Below the pieces are notes generated by a model. It made no database searches, had not been told where the DNA came from, and saw nothing but the letters and a program-made list of their open reading frames with translations. The translations under genes and the position numbers were made by a program. Below are positions 41,895 to 51,613 of a stretch of 64,000 nt of DNA, piece by piece; positions within the stretch are counted from its first letter, which is position 1; each line of letters opens with the position of its first letter. This DNA comes from an uncultured Sutterella sp. (GTDB lineage Bacteria; Pseudomonadota; Gammaproteobacteria; Burkholderiales; Burkholderiaceae_F), in NCBI GenBank assembly GCA_905197905.1, contig CAJKAP010000006.1:62001-126000 (forward strand). Direction: 5' to 3'.

Positions 41895-43658
41895 ATGACA
41901 AATTCTCGACTTGAAGCTTTGCGTTCGCATATGCGCGCTCAAAAATTAGATGCTTGGATTGTCTTCACCGCCGACCCTCATCTTTCAGAATATGTTCCTG
42001 ACCACTGGATGACACGTGCTTGGCTCACGGGTTTTCATGGCAGTGCAGGCACCGTTGTCGTTACAAGTGCTGATGCCGCTCTTTTCACCGACAGTCGCTA
42101 TTGGCTTCGTGCTCTGCTCGACCTAAAAAACACTGGCGTTGATTTAGTCAAGAGTGGAGCTCCTGGGGCACCGTCTCTCTCTGAATGGTTGACCGCTCAC
42201 CTACCTAATGAAGCAAAAATTGGGTTAGATCCCCATTTTCTCAGTGCTCGCCATCTCAATCGTTTAATTGAAACCTTTGAAAATAAAGGCTTTTCAGTTA
42301 TTCCCACCAAAGATCTTATTGCTGAAATTTGGCAGGACCGCCCTGCTCGTCCGTGCCGCCCTGTTATTCGTCTTCAGGCCTCTAGTCGCTCAGTATTTGA
42401 AAAACTTCAGGCTTTGCGCGATGTGATGCGTCAGTATGGGTGCGTCAATTTCGTCACCAATACGCTTGATGAAATTGCCTGGTTCCTCAATTTGCGTGGT
42501 ACTGACGTTGACTACAACCCTGTTTTCGTAGCCAATATGGTGGTCTCGGAAAACGCAGTTCATCTCTTTACAGAAAGTACCCGTTTCACGCCAGAACTGA
42601 TTGAAACCTTGAGAGAAGAAGGCGTTCAAATTGAAGACCCCGAGAGCTTTACCACATTCCTTGAAACGCTCGGTGGGCGAACCTTATTGGACCCAGACCG
42701 CGTAAACGCTGTGACTTTTTCTTTAGTTGCTGACCCTGTAGAAGCGCTCTCTCCACTCACACTCATGAAGAGCCGGAAAACAAACGCAGAAATATCCAGT
42801 ATCCGCTTAGCTATGGAACAAGATGGTGTGGCTATTTCTCTATTTCAAGCTGATTTGGAAGACCGCCTTGCCCGTGGTGAGCCCTTAACCGAAATGAAGG
42901 TGGCGCAACTGTTACACGAACAACGCGCCGCACGCCCTGGTTTCATAGGCGAAAGCTTCGGAACTATTTCTGCTTTTGGCCCCAATGCAGCGCTTCCTCA
43001 TTACACCCCATCAAAAGAACATGACGCTCCCATTACGCGAGGCCTTCTCTTGATTGACTCGGGGGGCCAGTATGAAACAGGCACAACTGATATCACTCGT
43101 ATGTTTGCCGTGGGAGAACTAACCCCAGAAGAAAAACACACTGTAACTCTAGTACTCAAGGGGCACATCAAGCTTGCGCAGGCGCATGCCCCGCTTGGCG
43201 TCTCTGGTGCTCAACTCGATGCCTATGCTCGCGGTCCCCTCTGGCAAGAAGGCTATGACTATGGTCATGGCACGGGTCACGGTGTAGGATATATCCTGAA
43301 TGTTCATGAAGGTCCGTTTCGTATTTCTCCAGGATCGACTAGTTCAGGAGAACTCGGTCTGCAACCAGGTATCGTTGTCTCTAATGAACCTGGACTTTAT
43401 CTCGAAGGTCGTTGGGGTGTTCGCATCGAAAACTTGTTAGCTGCACGCCGTTGCCATAATACGGAATTCGGGGAGTTTTTGAATTTTGAAGTCCTCTCCT
43501 TGGCCCCGATTGACGTTAAGACATTGGATCTTAGCTTGCTGACAGCCGAAGAAAAAGAGTGGCTCAACAACTACCACAGTGTCGTTCGAGAACGCTTAAC
43601 GCCATATCTGGATCCAAAAACAGTAACTTGGCTCGCTAACGCAACTCTACCCGTCTAA
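41895..43658 (+). CDS. pepP: M24B Xaa-Pro aminopeptidase, long form
   Basis: Releases N-terminal residues preceding proline. It has 587 residues: two creatinase-like N-terminal domains (about 1-300) plus a pita-bread catalytic domain, the long bacterial/eukaryotic-like architecture rather than the ~440-residue E. coli PepP. The five metal ligands are visible: Asp in LIDSGGQY, Asp in GTTDITR, His in GHGTGHGVG, Glu in SNEPGLYLE and Glu in VRIENLL. The gene symbol is by function. It is followed after 39 bp by the efflux operon. Confidence 0.88.
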   Translation: MTNSRLEALRSHMRAQKLDAWIVFTADPHLSEYVPDHWMTRAWLTGFHGSAGTVVVTSADAALFTDSRYWLRALLDLKNTGVDLVKSGAPGAPSLSEWLTAHLPNEAKIGLDPHFLSARHLNRLIETFENKGFSVIPTKDLIAEIWQDRPARPCRPVIRLQASSRSVFEKLQALRDVMRQYGCVNFVTNTLDEIAWFLNLRGTDVDYNPVFVANMVVSENAVHLFTESTRFTPELIETLREEGVQIEDPESFTTFLETLGGRTLLDPDRVNAVTFSLVADPVEALSPLTLMKSRKTNAEISSIRLAMEQDGVAISLFQADLEDRLARGEPLTEMKVAQLLHEQRAARPGFIGESFGTISAFGPNAALPHYTPSKEHDAPITRGLLLIDSGGQYETGTTDITRMFAVGELTPEEKHTVTLVLKGHIKLAQAHAPLGVSGAQLDAYARGPLWQEGYDYGHGTGHGVGYILNVHEGPFRISPGSTSSGELGLQPGIVVSNEPGLYLEGRWGVRIENLLAARRCHNTEFGEFLNFEVLSLAPIDVKTLDLSLLTAEEKEWLNNYHSVVRERLTPYLDPKTVTWLANATLPV

Positions 43659-43697
43659 TAAGACAAGTCCCAACCTTTTGCCACTGAGAGAAAATTT

Positions 43698-44798
43698 ATG
43701 CGTATTTACTCACCCATTTTCGCATCTCTGGTCTCAATGCTGCTGCTCGCAGGTTGCCAGAAAAGCGATCCCCCTAAAACGGTGGAAAACGCTATTGTTG
43801 TAAATACTATTACGGTTAACACTGTCAGTGAATCTGCATGGACTGATACTTTAGGACGGGTGGAATCTGGGCAAGGCATTGCTGTTCGCTCTCAAGTCAC
43901 AGGACGCTTGAAAACGATTGCTTTTGAACCAGGTAAAGCGGTAGGACAGAACGCTATCCTCTACACGATTGAAGATGGTTCCTATCACGCCAAAGTTCTT
44001 GATGCTGAAGCTGCGCTCTCGGTGGCAAAAAGCAACCGTATTAAGGCTGAGCGCGATGCTAAACGTAACGAACTCCTCTGGAAGCAACAGGTTATTAGCA
44101 AGCAGACGTATGATGACAGTAGAACCGCACTAGAGAGTGCCAAACTCAACGAATTCGCATCGAAAGCTCGGTGGCAACAAGCCGTGATTGATCTCAATCA
44201 TTGCACGGTTCGCGCGCCTGTTTCAGGGATTCCAGCTCTCTCCCATGTCAACCCTGGCGACATGATTACGGCGCAATCCACGCTCATGACAAATATAGAA
44301 ACGCCTAAAGATTTACGAGTGGTCTTTACGGTTGCTGATCGGTTGCTTTTTGGCAAGAACATCTCTTTAAAAAACCGTGTGCTCCTCAGTCAAGAAAACG
44401 GTGTCAAGTTACAAGGGAAGCTTGACTATATTTCCCCTGAAATTGGAAACACTACGGCAACGAGAACTTTCCGAGTTAAACTGAGCGACGAAGATCTCGC
44501 CCATGCTATGCCGGGTAGCTTTATCCGTGTACGTCTTGAAACAGGCCGCCTCGATAACGTTTTTCGTGTTCCACAAAAAGCCGTTCAACAGCTCTCTGAC
44601 GGTTCCTATCAGGTCTATCTTGCCAGAGGCGGAAAAGCAGTTGCCCAACGCGTTACACTCGCTCAGTGGGTAGACACCGATTGGGTGGTCACCAGTGGAC
44701 TCAAGGCGGGAGATCTGGTGATCACAAATCAGTTCTTGCGCCTTCGTGATGGCATCGATGTTAAATTGGCCGACAAGCCTGTTGAACAACAAGGGTAA
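43698..44798 (+). CDS. RND efflux periplasmic adaptor (AcrA-like membrane fusion protein)
   Basis: A 366-residue lipoprotein-anchored adaptor (lipobox LLLAGC, Cys 20). It contains a lipoyl-type half (VRSQVTGRLKTIAFEPGKAV), a helical hairpin (about 100-160), the second lipoyl half (LNHCTVRAPVSGIPALSHVNPGD) and a C-terminal beta-barrel domain. It bridges the inner membrane pump to an outer membrane TolC-type channel. The pump gene starts 5 nt after its stop. Confidence 0.92.
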   Translation: MRIYSPIFASLVSMLLLAGCQKSDPPKTVENAIVVNTITVNTVSESAWTDTLGRVESGQGIAVRSQVTGRLKTIAFEPGKAVGQNAILYTIEDGSYHAKVLDAEAALSVAKSNRIKAERDAKRNELLWKQQVISKQTYDDSRTALESAKLNEFASKARWQQAVIDLNHCTVRAPVSGIPALSHVNPGDMITAQSTLMTNIETPKDLRVVFTVADRLLFGKNISLKNRVLLSQENGVKLQGKLDYISPEIGNTTATRTFRVKLSDEDLAHAMPGSFIRVRLETGRLDNVFRVPQKAVQQLSDGSYQVYLARGGKAVAQRVTLAQWVDTDWVVTSGLKAGDLVITNQFLRLRDGIDVKLADKPVEQQG

Positions 44799-44803
44799 GT
44801 TGT

Positions 44804-47800
44804 ATGCTCAGTCAATTTTGTATTCGACGCCCGATTTTTGCTACGGTCTTAGCTATTTTGATCGTGCTCGCTGGCGTACTTGCATGGCGGCAGTTGCCCC
44901 TTTCTCAGTACCCTGATATCAGCCCTCCTAGCGTACGTATTTCCGCCCAGTACGAAGGTGCTGATGTGCAAACGATCGCGCGTACGGTTGCTCAGCCAAT
45001 CGAGGATCAACTCTCTGGGATTGATGGACTACTCTATTACACAACCACTATTCGTAGTAACGGGGTGATTTCCATTGCTTGCGTCTTTGATGTGGACACC
45101 AACCCCAACGATGCCATGATGGAAATCAATAACCGCGTCCGTAGTGCAGAACGTAGCCTTCCTGAAGTGGTTCGCGAGCGTGGGGTGACTGTTCGCAAAC
45201 GTAGTGAAGAAAGTCTTTTACGCGTGGCTCTCTGGTCTCCTGATGGCAGCCTAGGCCCTACGGATCTTGCTGACTACGCCAACCTCAATATCGTCAACGA
45301 AATGAAACGTCTCCCTGGCGTTGGTGATGTGAGCGTCTTTGGTAACGCAGAATCCGCCATGCGTATTTGGCTGGACCCAGACAAAATGGGAAAGCTTGGC
45401 ATTACCGTAGGCGATATTCGTTCTGCAGTCAAAACACAAAACGCGCAGCACACTGCTGGGCGTATTGGGAATCCGCCAACTCCCAATGAGCAACAACTTT
45501 TCTATACTGTCAAAGCCCCGGGACAGCTCTTAACGCCAGAAGACTTTGCCGAAATCGTTCTCAAAAAAGAAAGTGATGGCAGTTTGATTCGTTTACGCGA
45601 TGTAGCACGCACTGAATTAGGGAAGCGTTCTTACGAATTTCGCGTTGACCTAAATGGCATGCCTGCCGTCAATATGGGCGTTTATCTGAAGACTGGCGCC
45701 AATGCCATGGAAGCGGCCGTACTCGCCAAAGAACGCCTCACGGAACTTGCTCAATACTTCCCCAAGGATAAGGTTGACTACTTTATTTCTGACGACTCGA
45801 GTGTCTTTGTGAGCGCTTCTTTGAAAGAAGTGTTCTCCACGCTTCTAGAAGCGGGAGCTTTGGTGCTTCTTGTCATTTTCTTATTCTTGCAAAATTGGCG
45901 TGCAACGCTTATTCCCTTGCTAGCGATCCCTGTGTCTCTTATTGGGTCGATGGCTGGTTTATGGGTCCTCGGTCTCTCTCTAAATACGCTCACGCTCTTT
46001 GCCATGACGCTAGCCATCGGGATTGTGGTGGACGATGCCATTGTCGTGATTGAGAATATTGATCGCCTGATGCGCGAAGAGAAAATGACGCCTGTTGCCG
46101 CTTCTCAAAAAGCGATGACGGAAGTGGGCAGTGCGTTAGTTGCCATCGTTTTAGTGCTCTGTGCAGTGTTTATACCTGTAGCCTTCTTAGGAGGCATCGC
46201 TGGTGAGCTCTATCGTCAGTTCGCAGTCACGATCACAGTGAGCGTTGCACTCTCTGGATTTATTGCCTTAACACTCACTCCCGCTCTTTGCGCTCTGTTG
46301 CTCAAGCCTCACGATGAAAATCGCAACCCTAAGCGCGGTGTTTTTGGTTGGTTTAACCGCTTTTTAAGCGCACTCACCGATCGTTTTGTAACAACTGTTG
46401 CTTGGCTACTTCGATATCGTGTTGTCAGTGCTATTTCCTTGATTTTAGTCACTTGTGGGGCTTATTACCTCTTTTCTTCGTTACCTACTGCTTTCTTACC
46501 CAAAGAAGACCAAGGTCGTATCGGCATGGCTATTCAACTCCCTGAAGGTACCGCCTTCCAACGAACCGATATTGTGGGGACTGAACTCTTGAAGGAGCTT
46601 CGCAATGTATCAGGAGTGGAGTCTATAGTTGCTATGCTGGGTTTTGATAGTTCCAGTAGCGACGTTAAGAGCAACATGATGAGTCTGAGCATCAAACTCA
46701 CACCTTGGTCCGAGAGAACGGAAACTGCGGCCGACATGCAGCTCACGCTCCAAAATGTATTGCGACAAAGCCCAGAAGCGATGGGTACTGCAAGCTTACC
46801 TTCGCCCATTCCTGGTTTAGGGTCGACGAATGGTTTTTCGGGCTACGTTATTGCTCACGGTTCAGACAACCTGCCTTTGCTCCAAGAAGCGATCAACAGC
46901 TTCATGCAGGCGCTCTCACAGCAGCCTGAACTTACAGGGTTGCGTAGCATCATGCGTGCGGATACACCGCAATTGCTTCTTACCGTTGATCGAGATAAAG
47001 CCTCTTCGCTAGGTGTTTCGCTCGACGATGTATATGACACCATTTCCTATTTAACAGCGGGAAACTACATTAATGACTTCACACGCAACGGGAAGACCTA
47101 TCGCGTGATGATGCAAGCTGAAGGTCAATTCCGTCAGAAGCCCGAGGATTTAGGCGGCGGTTGGGTCAGAGCAAGTAATGGCACAATGGTGCCTGTTGCC
47201 TCCCTTGTCACAATAGAACGCACGTCTGGGACTGATTCTTTACGCCGTTTCAATGGCTATCTTGCAGGACAATTTTTAGGGAATGCTGTAAAAGGCACCT
47301 CTTCGGGCGAAGCTATTCAAATTGTCGAACAAGTCGCCGCTCAAGTACTACCCCCTGGATACACCATCGAGTGGATCGATCAGGCTTACCACGAAAAGCG
47401 TATTGGCTCTTCTACTTCGGGTGCTTTTGGCTATGGTCTACTGATGGTGATGCTCATTCTGGCAGCGCTTTATGAACGTTGGTCCTTGCCGTTGGCTGTG
47501 CTTTTGGCTATTCCCTACGCTCTACTCGGCGCGTTTTCCTCCCTTTGGTTACGCTCGATGTCTAACGATATCTACTTCCAAATTGGCCTTTTGGTCTTGA
47601 TTGGTTTAACTGCGAAAAATGCCATTTTGATTGTGGAATTTGCTCAGCAACTCATGGAAGAGAAGAACTTGAAGCCGATGGATGCAGCTTTGCAAGCCGC
47701 CAAACTTCGTTTGCGCCCGATTTTGATGACCTCTGCCGCCTTCATTTTAGGCGTACTTCCGATGGTACTTGCAGCAGGTCCTGGAGCTAGTGCACGTCAG

Positions 47801-47911
47801 TCTATGGGCACTGGGGTCTTTGGTGGGATGATTGTTGCGACATTTGTCGCCACGATTTTTGTGCCAGTCTTCTTCACGTGGTTTGCACGCCGTCGTAATA
47901 AGAGGCTTTAA
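44804..47911 (+). CDS. RND multidrug efflux pump, AcrB/HAE1 family
   Basis: A 1035-residue inner membrane proton-drug antiporter with the standard 12-helix, two-porter-domain layout. Proton-relay residues are in place: paired Asp in GIVVDDAIVVIEN (about residue 408) and the Lys in LIGLTAKNAILIVEF. The N terminus FCIRRPIFATVLAILIVLAG is typical. No outer membrane factor or regulator gene is in the operon; a terminator follows directly. Substrates cannot be predicted. Confidence 0.94.
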   Translation: MLSQFCIRRPIFATVLAILIVLAGVLAWRQLPLSQYPDISPPSVRISAQYEGADVQTIARTVAQPIEDQLSGIDGLLYYTTTIRSNGVISIACVFDVDTNPNDAMMEINNRVRSAERSLPEVVRERGVTVRKRSEESLLRVALWSPDGSLGPTDLADYANLNIVNEMKRLPGVGDVSVFGNAESAMRIWLDPDKMGKLGITVGDIRSAVKTQNAQHTAGRIGNPPTPNEQQLFYTVKAPGQLLTPEDFAEIVLKKESDGSLIRLRDVARTELGKRSYEFRVDLNGMPAVNMGVYLKTGANAMEAAVLAKERLTELAQYFPKDKVDYFISDDSSVFVSASLKEVFSTLLEAGALVLLVIFLFLQNWRATLIPLLAIPVSLIGSMAGLWVLGLSLNTLTLFAMTLAIGIVVDDAIVVIENIDRLMREEKMTPVAASQKAMTEVGSALVAIVLVLCAVFIPVAFLGGIAGELYRQFAVTITVSVALSGFIALTLTPALCALLLKPHDENRNPKRGVFGWFNRFLSALTDRFVTTVAWLLRYRVVSAISLILVTCGAYYLFSSLPTAFLPKEDQGRIGMAIQLPEGTAFQRTDIVGTELLKELRNVSGVESIVAMLGFDSSSSDVKSNMMSLSIKLTPWSERTETAADMQLTLQNVLRQSPEAMGTASLPSPIPGLGSTNGFSGYVIAHGSDNLPLLQEAINSFMQALSQQPELTGLRSIMRADTPQLLLTVDRDKASSLGVSLDDVYDTISYLTAGNYINDFTRNGKTYRVMMQAEGQFRQKPEDLGGGWVRASNGTMVPVASLVTIERTSGTDSLRRFNGYLAGQFLGNAVKGTSSGEAIQIVEQVAAQVLPPGYTIEWIDQAYHEKRIGSSTSGAFGYGLLMVMLILAALYERWSLPLAVLLAIPYALLGAFSSLWLRSMSNDIYFQIGLLVLIGLTAKNAILIVEFAQQLMEEKNLKPMDAALQAAKLRLRPILMTSAAFILGVLPMVLAAGPGASARQSMGTGVFGGMIVATFVATIFVPVFFTWFARRRNKRL

Positions 47912-47926
47912 CGCGTAGATACGGCA

Positions 47927-47958
47927 AAGGGGTAGCCCAGGCTACCCCTTCATTTTTT
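47927..47958. terminator. Terminator after the efflux operon
   Basis: A perfect 11-bp stem, AAGGGGTAGCC (47927-47937) with GGCTACCCCTT (47940-47950), and a T-run. It lies between convergent transcripts and may also end dnaJ. Confidence 0.85.
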
Positions 47959-47976
47959 CACTAACTCGAACAAGCT

Positions 47977-49128
47977 CTAACCCGTGAAGAAACCCTTCAT
48001 ACGATCAAAGAAGGACTGTTTGCCTGGTGTGTGCTTATCGCCTCCTTCTTTCAAAGAGGCCTCAAAATCACGCAACATCGTCTTCTGTTTAGCGCTCAAA
48101 TTGACCGGAGTTTCTACACGAATGTGCAAGAAGAGGTCTCCAGACTCTTGAGTGCGAACGTTTTTCACGCCACTACCACGCATACGGAAGGTCTTCCCGC
48201 TCTGCGTACCTTCTGGCAAGTTTATGCTACGTTCCCCATCCAACGTTTGAACCTTAACTTCACCACCTAAAGCAGCTGTCACAAAGGAAACAGGCAACTC
48301 GGTGTGTAAATCGTCCCCATCTCGTCTAAAGAGGTCATGCGGCTTGATGTGCACACGAACGAACATATCCCCAGCACGGCCTCCATTGCGACCTGGTTCG
48401 CCACGACCGCTCAAACGAATGCTCTGGCCATCATCAATACCAGCTGGGATATTAATGGTAACTGTCTGAGCCGTGCGAACATGACCTTCACCATGGCAAT
48501 CTGGACACGGATCCTTAATAACTTGACCAGTACCACCGCAATCTGGACAAGTTTGTTGCACCGTGAAGAAGCCACTCGACATCCTCACTGTACCCTGACC
48601 ACGACAGGTCGTACAGGTTGTCTTAGACGTTCCTGGCTTGCAACCAGAACCATGACACGTACCACATTCGTTCCAGGTCGGAATACGAATATCAACCTTC
48701 GCACCATGAGCTGCTTCTTCAAGCGTCACATCAACGTCGTAGCGCAAGTCGTTTCCACGCTGATCGCGGCGTTCTTGAGCGCGACCGCCCCCAAACATTT
48801 CGCCGAAAATGTCACCAAAAGAAGCAAAACCATCCGCAAAACCGCCTGCTTGATTAAAACCGCCGAATCCACCAAAGCCACCAGCCCCGCCAGCTGCATT
48901 GGGATCCACGCCAGCCTTACCGTATCGGTCATAAGCAGCACGTTTTTGGTCATCGGACAAAACTGCATAAGCTTCACCGATTTGCTTGAACTTCTCTTCA
49001 GCTTCCTTGTTACCGGGGTTACGGTCCGGATGATATTTCATTGCCAAACGACGATAAGCCTTTTTAATTTCATCAGCTGTCGCTGATTTACTCACGCCGA
49101 GTAACTCATAATAATCCTGATCAGCCAT
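47977..49128 (-). CDS. dnaJ: Chaperone DnaJ (Hsp40)
   Basis: DnaK co-chaperone of 383 residues. The J domain (1-70) carries the HPD motif in KYHPDRNP. A Gly/Phe-rich linker follows, then four zinc-finger repeats (CGTCHGSG, CTTCRGQG, CPDCGGTG, CPDCHGEG) and the C-terminal substrate-binding domains. Lies downstream of dnaK behind tandem hairpins; no separate sigma-32 site was found for it. Confidence 0.97.
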   Translation of the reverse strand: MADQDYYELLGVSKSATADEIKKAYRRLAMKYHPDRNPGNKEAEEKFKQIGEAYAVLSDDQKRAAYDRYGKAGVDPNAAGGAGGFGGFGGFNQAGGFADGFASFGDIFGEMFGGGRAQERRDQRGNDLRYDVDVTLEEAAHGAKVDIRIPTWNECGTCHGSGCKPGTSKTTCTTCRGQGTVRMSSGFFTVQQTCPDCGGTGQVIKDPCPDCHGEGHVRTAQTVTINIPAGIDDGQSIRLSGRGEPGRNGGRAGDMFVRVHIKPHDLFRRDGDDLHTELPVSFVTAALGGEVKVQTLDGERSINLPEGTQSGKTFRMRGSGVKNVRTQESGDLFLHIRVETPVNLSAKQKTMLRDFEASLKEGGDKHTPGKQSFFDRMKGFFTG

Positions 49129-49269
49129 CGTTTTGTCTCTTCTTGATATGCTCTAAGAGCCTATCGTTATCATCAAAAGATTTCGTCACGCCCTATTTTT
49201 AAGCGAGACGTTGAGCCTCAAAAAGAGACTCATTTTAAACAGCAGAAGGGTTGGTGCACCGATTGTGTA

Positions 49270-49334
49270 CCCACCCTTCGAAAATCGACCTTATTCAAGG
49301 GTGGGATTCTTGCGCGATTTCTCTCACAAGAATC
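49270..49334 (-). other. Tandem hairpins between dnaK and dnaJ
   Basis: Two adjoining perfect stems: CCCACCCTT (49270-49278) with AAGGGTGGG (49297-49305), and GATTCTTG (49305-49312) with CAAGAATC (49327-49334). They share base 49305. With no T-run on the minus strand, they look like stabilising or attenuating structures rather than a full terminator. Confidence 0.6.
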
Positions 49335-49355
49335 CTCTCCTTGTTGAGGCATTGA

Positions 49356-51275
49356 TTACTTCTTTTCGGTGAATTCAGCATCAATAACATCGTCATCTTT
49401 GCCGTCCGCCTTCTGAGCACCCTGATCCTGCTGTTGCTGCGCCTGAGCGGCCTGAGCTGCTTTGTTCAGCTTTTCACCGATCTTCTGAGCTGCATCCATC
49501 AAGCGTTCCACCGCCTTGTCAATGGCTTCCTTATCTTCACCCTTGATCTTCTCTTCAACATCTTTGATGGCATCTTCGCAGGCAGCGCGATCAACACTTT
49601 CCACCTTGTCGCCATTTTCCTTCAAGGTCTTCTGAACCTGGTTCACAGCGGAATCAGCCAAGTTACGAGACTGCGCCAACTCGAAGCGACGGTGGTCTTC
49701 AGCCTTATTGGCTTCAGCATCCTGTACCATGCGTTCGATTTCATCTTCGCTCAAGCCAGAGCTGGCCTTGATGGTGATATTGTTTTCTTTGCCTGTAGCC
49801 TTATCCTTGGCACCCACGTGCAAAATACCATTAGCGTCAATGTCGAAAGTCACTTCAATCTGTGGTAATCCACGCGGAGACGGCGGAATCCCTTCCAAAT
49901 TGAATTCGCCCAAGAGTTTATTGGAAGCCGCCATTTCACGTTCACCCTGATAAACCTTAATGGTCACAGCAGGCTGATTGTCTTCAGCAGTAGAGAACAC
50001 CTGACTGTGCTTGGTCGGAATTGTCGTATTGCGCTTGATCATCGGCGTCATTACGCCACCTAAGGTTTCAATACCAAGGGTCAACGGAGTAACGTCGAGC
50101 AAGAGTACGTCGTGACGTTCACCAGTCAACACGGAGCCCTGAATAGCGGCCCCGATAGCCACAGCTTCGTCTGGGTTCACATCCTTGCGAGGATCCTTAC
50201 CAAAAAATTCCTTCACAACAGCTTGCACACGCGGCATACGGGACTGACCACCCACCAAAATTACGTCGGTGATATCCGACGTGGAGACGCCAGCGTCTCG
50301 CAAAGCCTTGCGGCAAGGTTCGATCGTGCGCTGCACCAAGTCTTCAACCAAGTTTTCAAACTTAGCACGCGTCACGTTGAGGTTTAAATGCTTCGGACCA
50401 GTCGCATCAGCAGTGATGTACGGGAGGTTAATTTCCGTTTCCTGACGGTTCGAGAGTTCGATCTTGGCCTTTTCGGCTGCATCCTTCAAGCGCTGCAATG
50501 CTAAAACATCCTTGGAAAGGTCTACACCCGTATCCTTGCGGAATTCGTTGATGAGGTAGTCAACCAAACGCTGATCAAAGTCTTCACCACCCAAGAAGGT
50601 ATCCCCGTTCGTGGAGAGAACTTCAAACTGCTTGTCGCCATCGATGTTAGCCAAGTCAATGATAGAGATATCGAACGTACCGCCACCCAGGTCATACACA
50701 GCGATCTTACGGTCAACGTTACCACCTTTGTCCAAGCCAAAGGCCAAAGCAGCAGCCGTAGGTTCGTTAATGATACGCTTGACTTCAAGACCAGCAATAC
50801 GACCAGCATCCTTCGTAGCCTGGCGCTGAGAGTCGTTAAAGTAGGCTGGAACCGTAATCACAGCTTCCGTAATCGTTTCGCCGAGATAATCTTCAGCTGT
50901 CTTCTTCATCTTGCGAAGCACGTCAGCACTGATCTGCTGGGGAGCCAAAGTCTTGCCCTGAACTTCTACCCAAGCATCACCATTGTCGGCACGAGCAATC
51001 TTGAAAGGCATCAATCCAATGTCTTTCTGAACTTCCGCATCGTCAAAACGACGACCAATCAAGCGCTTCACTGCATAGAGAGTATTCTTCGGATTGGTCA
51101 CGGCCTGACGTTTAGCAGGAGCACCAACCAAAATTTCACCATTATCCATATAGGCAACGATAGAAGGTGTCGTACGAGCACCTTCACTGTTTTCGATAAC
51201 CTTGACGTTATCACCATCCATTACGGCAACAGCCGAGTTGGTCGTACCAAGGTCAATACCAATGATTTTTGCCAT
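49356..51275 (-). CDS. dnaK: Chaperone DnaK (Hsp70)
   Basis: ATP-dependent chaperone of 639 residues. The ATPase domain has IGIDLGTTNSAVAV, INEPTAAALAFGLD and YDLGGGTFDIS. The linker and substrate domain include DVTPLTLGIETLGG. The helical lid ends in a Gln/Ala-rich tail and the conserved VIDAEF. AAGGAT precedes ATG 51275; the longer frame starts at 51293. It has its own sigma-32 promoter and a leader of about 180 nt. Confidence 0.97.
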   Translation of the reverse strand: MAKIIGIDLGTTNSAVAVMDGDNVKVIENSEGARTTPSIVAYMDNGEILVGAPAKRQAVTNPKNTLYAVKRLIGRRFDDAEVQKDIGLMPFKIARADNGDAWVEVQGKTLAPQQISADVLRKMKKTAEDYLGETITEAVITVPAYFNDSQRQATKDAGRIAGLEVKRIINEPTAAALAFGLDKGGNVDRKIAVYDLGGGTFDISIIDLANIDGDKQFEVLSTNGDTFLGGEDFDQRLVDYLINEFRKDTGVDLSKDVLALQRLKDAAEKAKIELSNRQETEINLPYITADATGPKHLNLNVTRAKFENLVEDLVQRTIEPCRKALRDAGVSTSDITDVILVGGQSRMPRVQAVVKEFFGKDPRKDVNPDEAVAIGAAIQGSVLTGERHDVLLLDVTPLTLGIETLGGVMTPMIKRNTTIPTKHSQVFSTAEDNQPAVTIKVYQGEREMAASNKLLGEFNLEGIPPSPRGLPQIEVTFDIDANGILHVGAKDKATGKENNITIKASSGLSEDEIERMVQDAEANKAEDHRRFELAQSRNLADSAVNQVQKTLKENGDKVESVDRAACEDAIKDVEEKIKGEDKEAIDKAVERLMDAAQKIGEKLNKAAQAAQAQQQQDQGAQKADGKDDDVIDAEFTEKK

Positions 51276-51463
51276 AGTGTTGTTATCCTTCAAAAGAAAT
51301 CTTGCTTTACCCGCTAAGGAAGCTTCCGAGAGGGATTCTCACCAATGCTCTTTAGACGTTGGGACTCACTCCCGTTCTTGCGAGAAGCTCACCCGAGGTA
51401 AAGACTCTGAAACCTGTTCAAGCACTTCACCTAGAGGCTCTGTGCTCTCACTCTTTAATCCCT

Positions 51464-51491
51464 ATATGGGGACTAGCTCTCATTTTTCAAG
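51464..51491 (-). promoter_or_regulatory. Sigma-32 promoter of dnaK
   Basis: On the minus strand, CTTGAA (51491-51486) and CCCCATAT (51471-51464) are separated by 14 bp, a consensus heat-shock promoter. No CIRCE element was seen. Confidence 0.88.
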
Positions 51492-51552
51492 CCTAAACCA
51501 AGGGGTTGTCATAAAAAATTACATTTATCGCTATCGCAAAGGACTTTGCACG

Positions 51553-51584
51553 TAAATAAAAAGGCGCCCTTTTTAAGAACGCCT
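51553..51584 (-). terminator. Terminator after grpE
   Basis: On the minus strand AGGCG (51584-51580) pairs with CGCCT (51566-51562), followed by TTTTTATTT. It separates grpE from dnaK transcription. Confidence 0.65.
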
Positions 51585-51613
51585 AGAGTCATTTCAACGC
51601 GATAGCGAAAGCA

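Noticed and set aside
48337..49086. 249-codon plus-strand frame opposite dnaJ
   Set aside because: Thr-rich antisense shadow of a full, canonical DnaJ.
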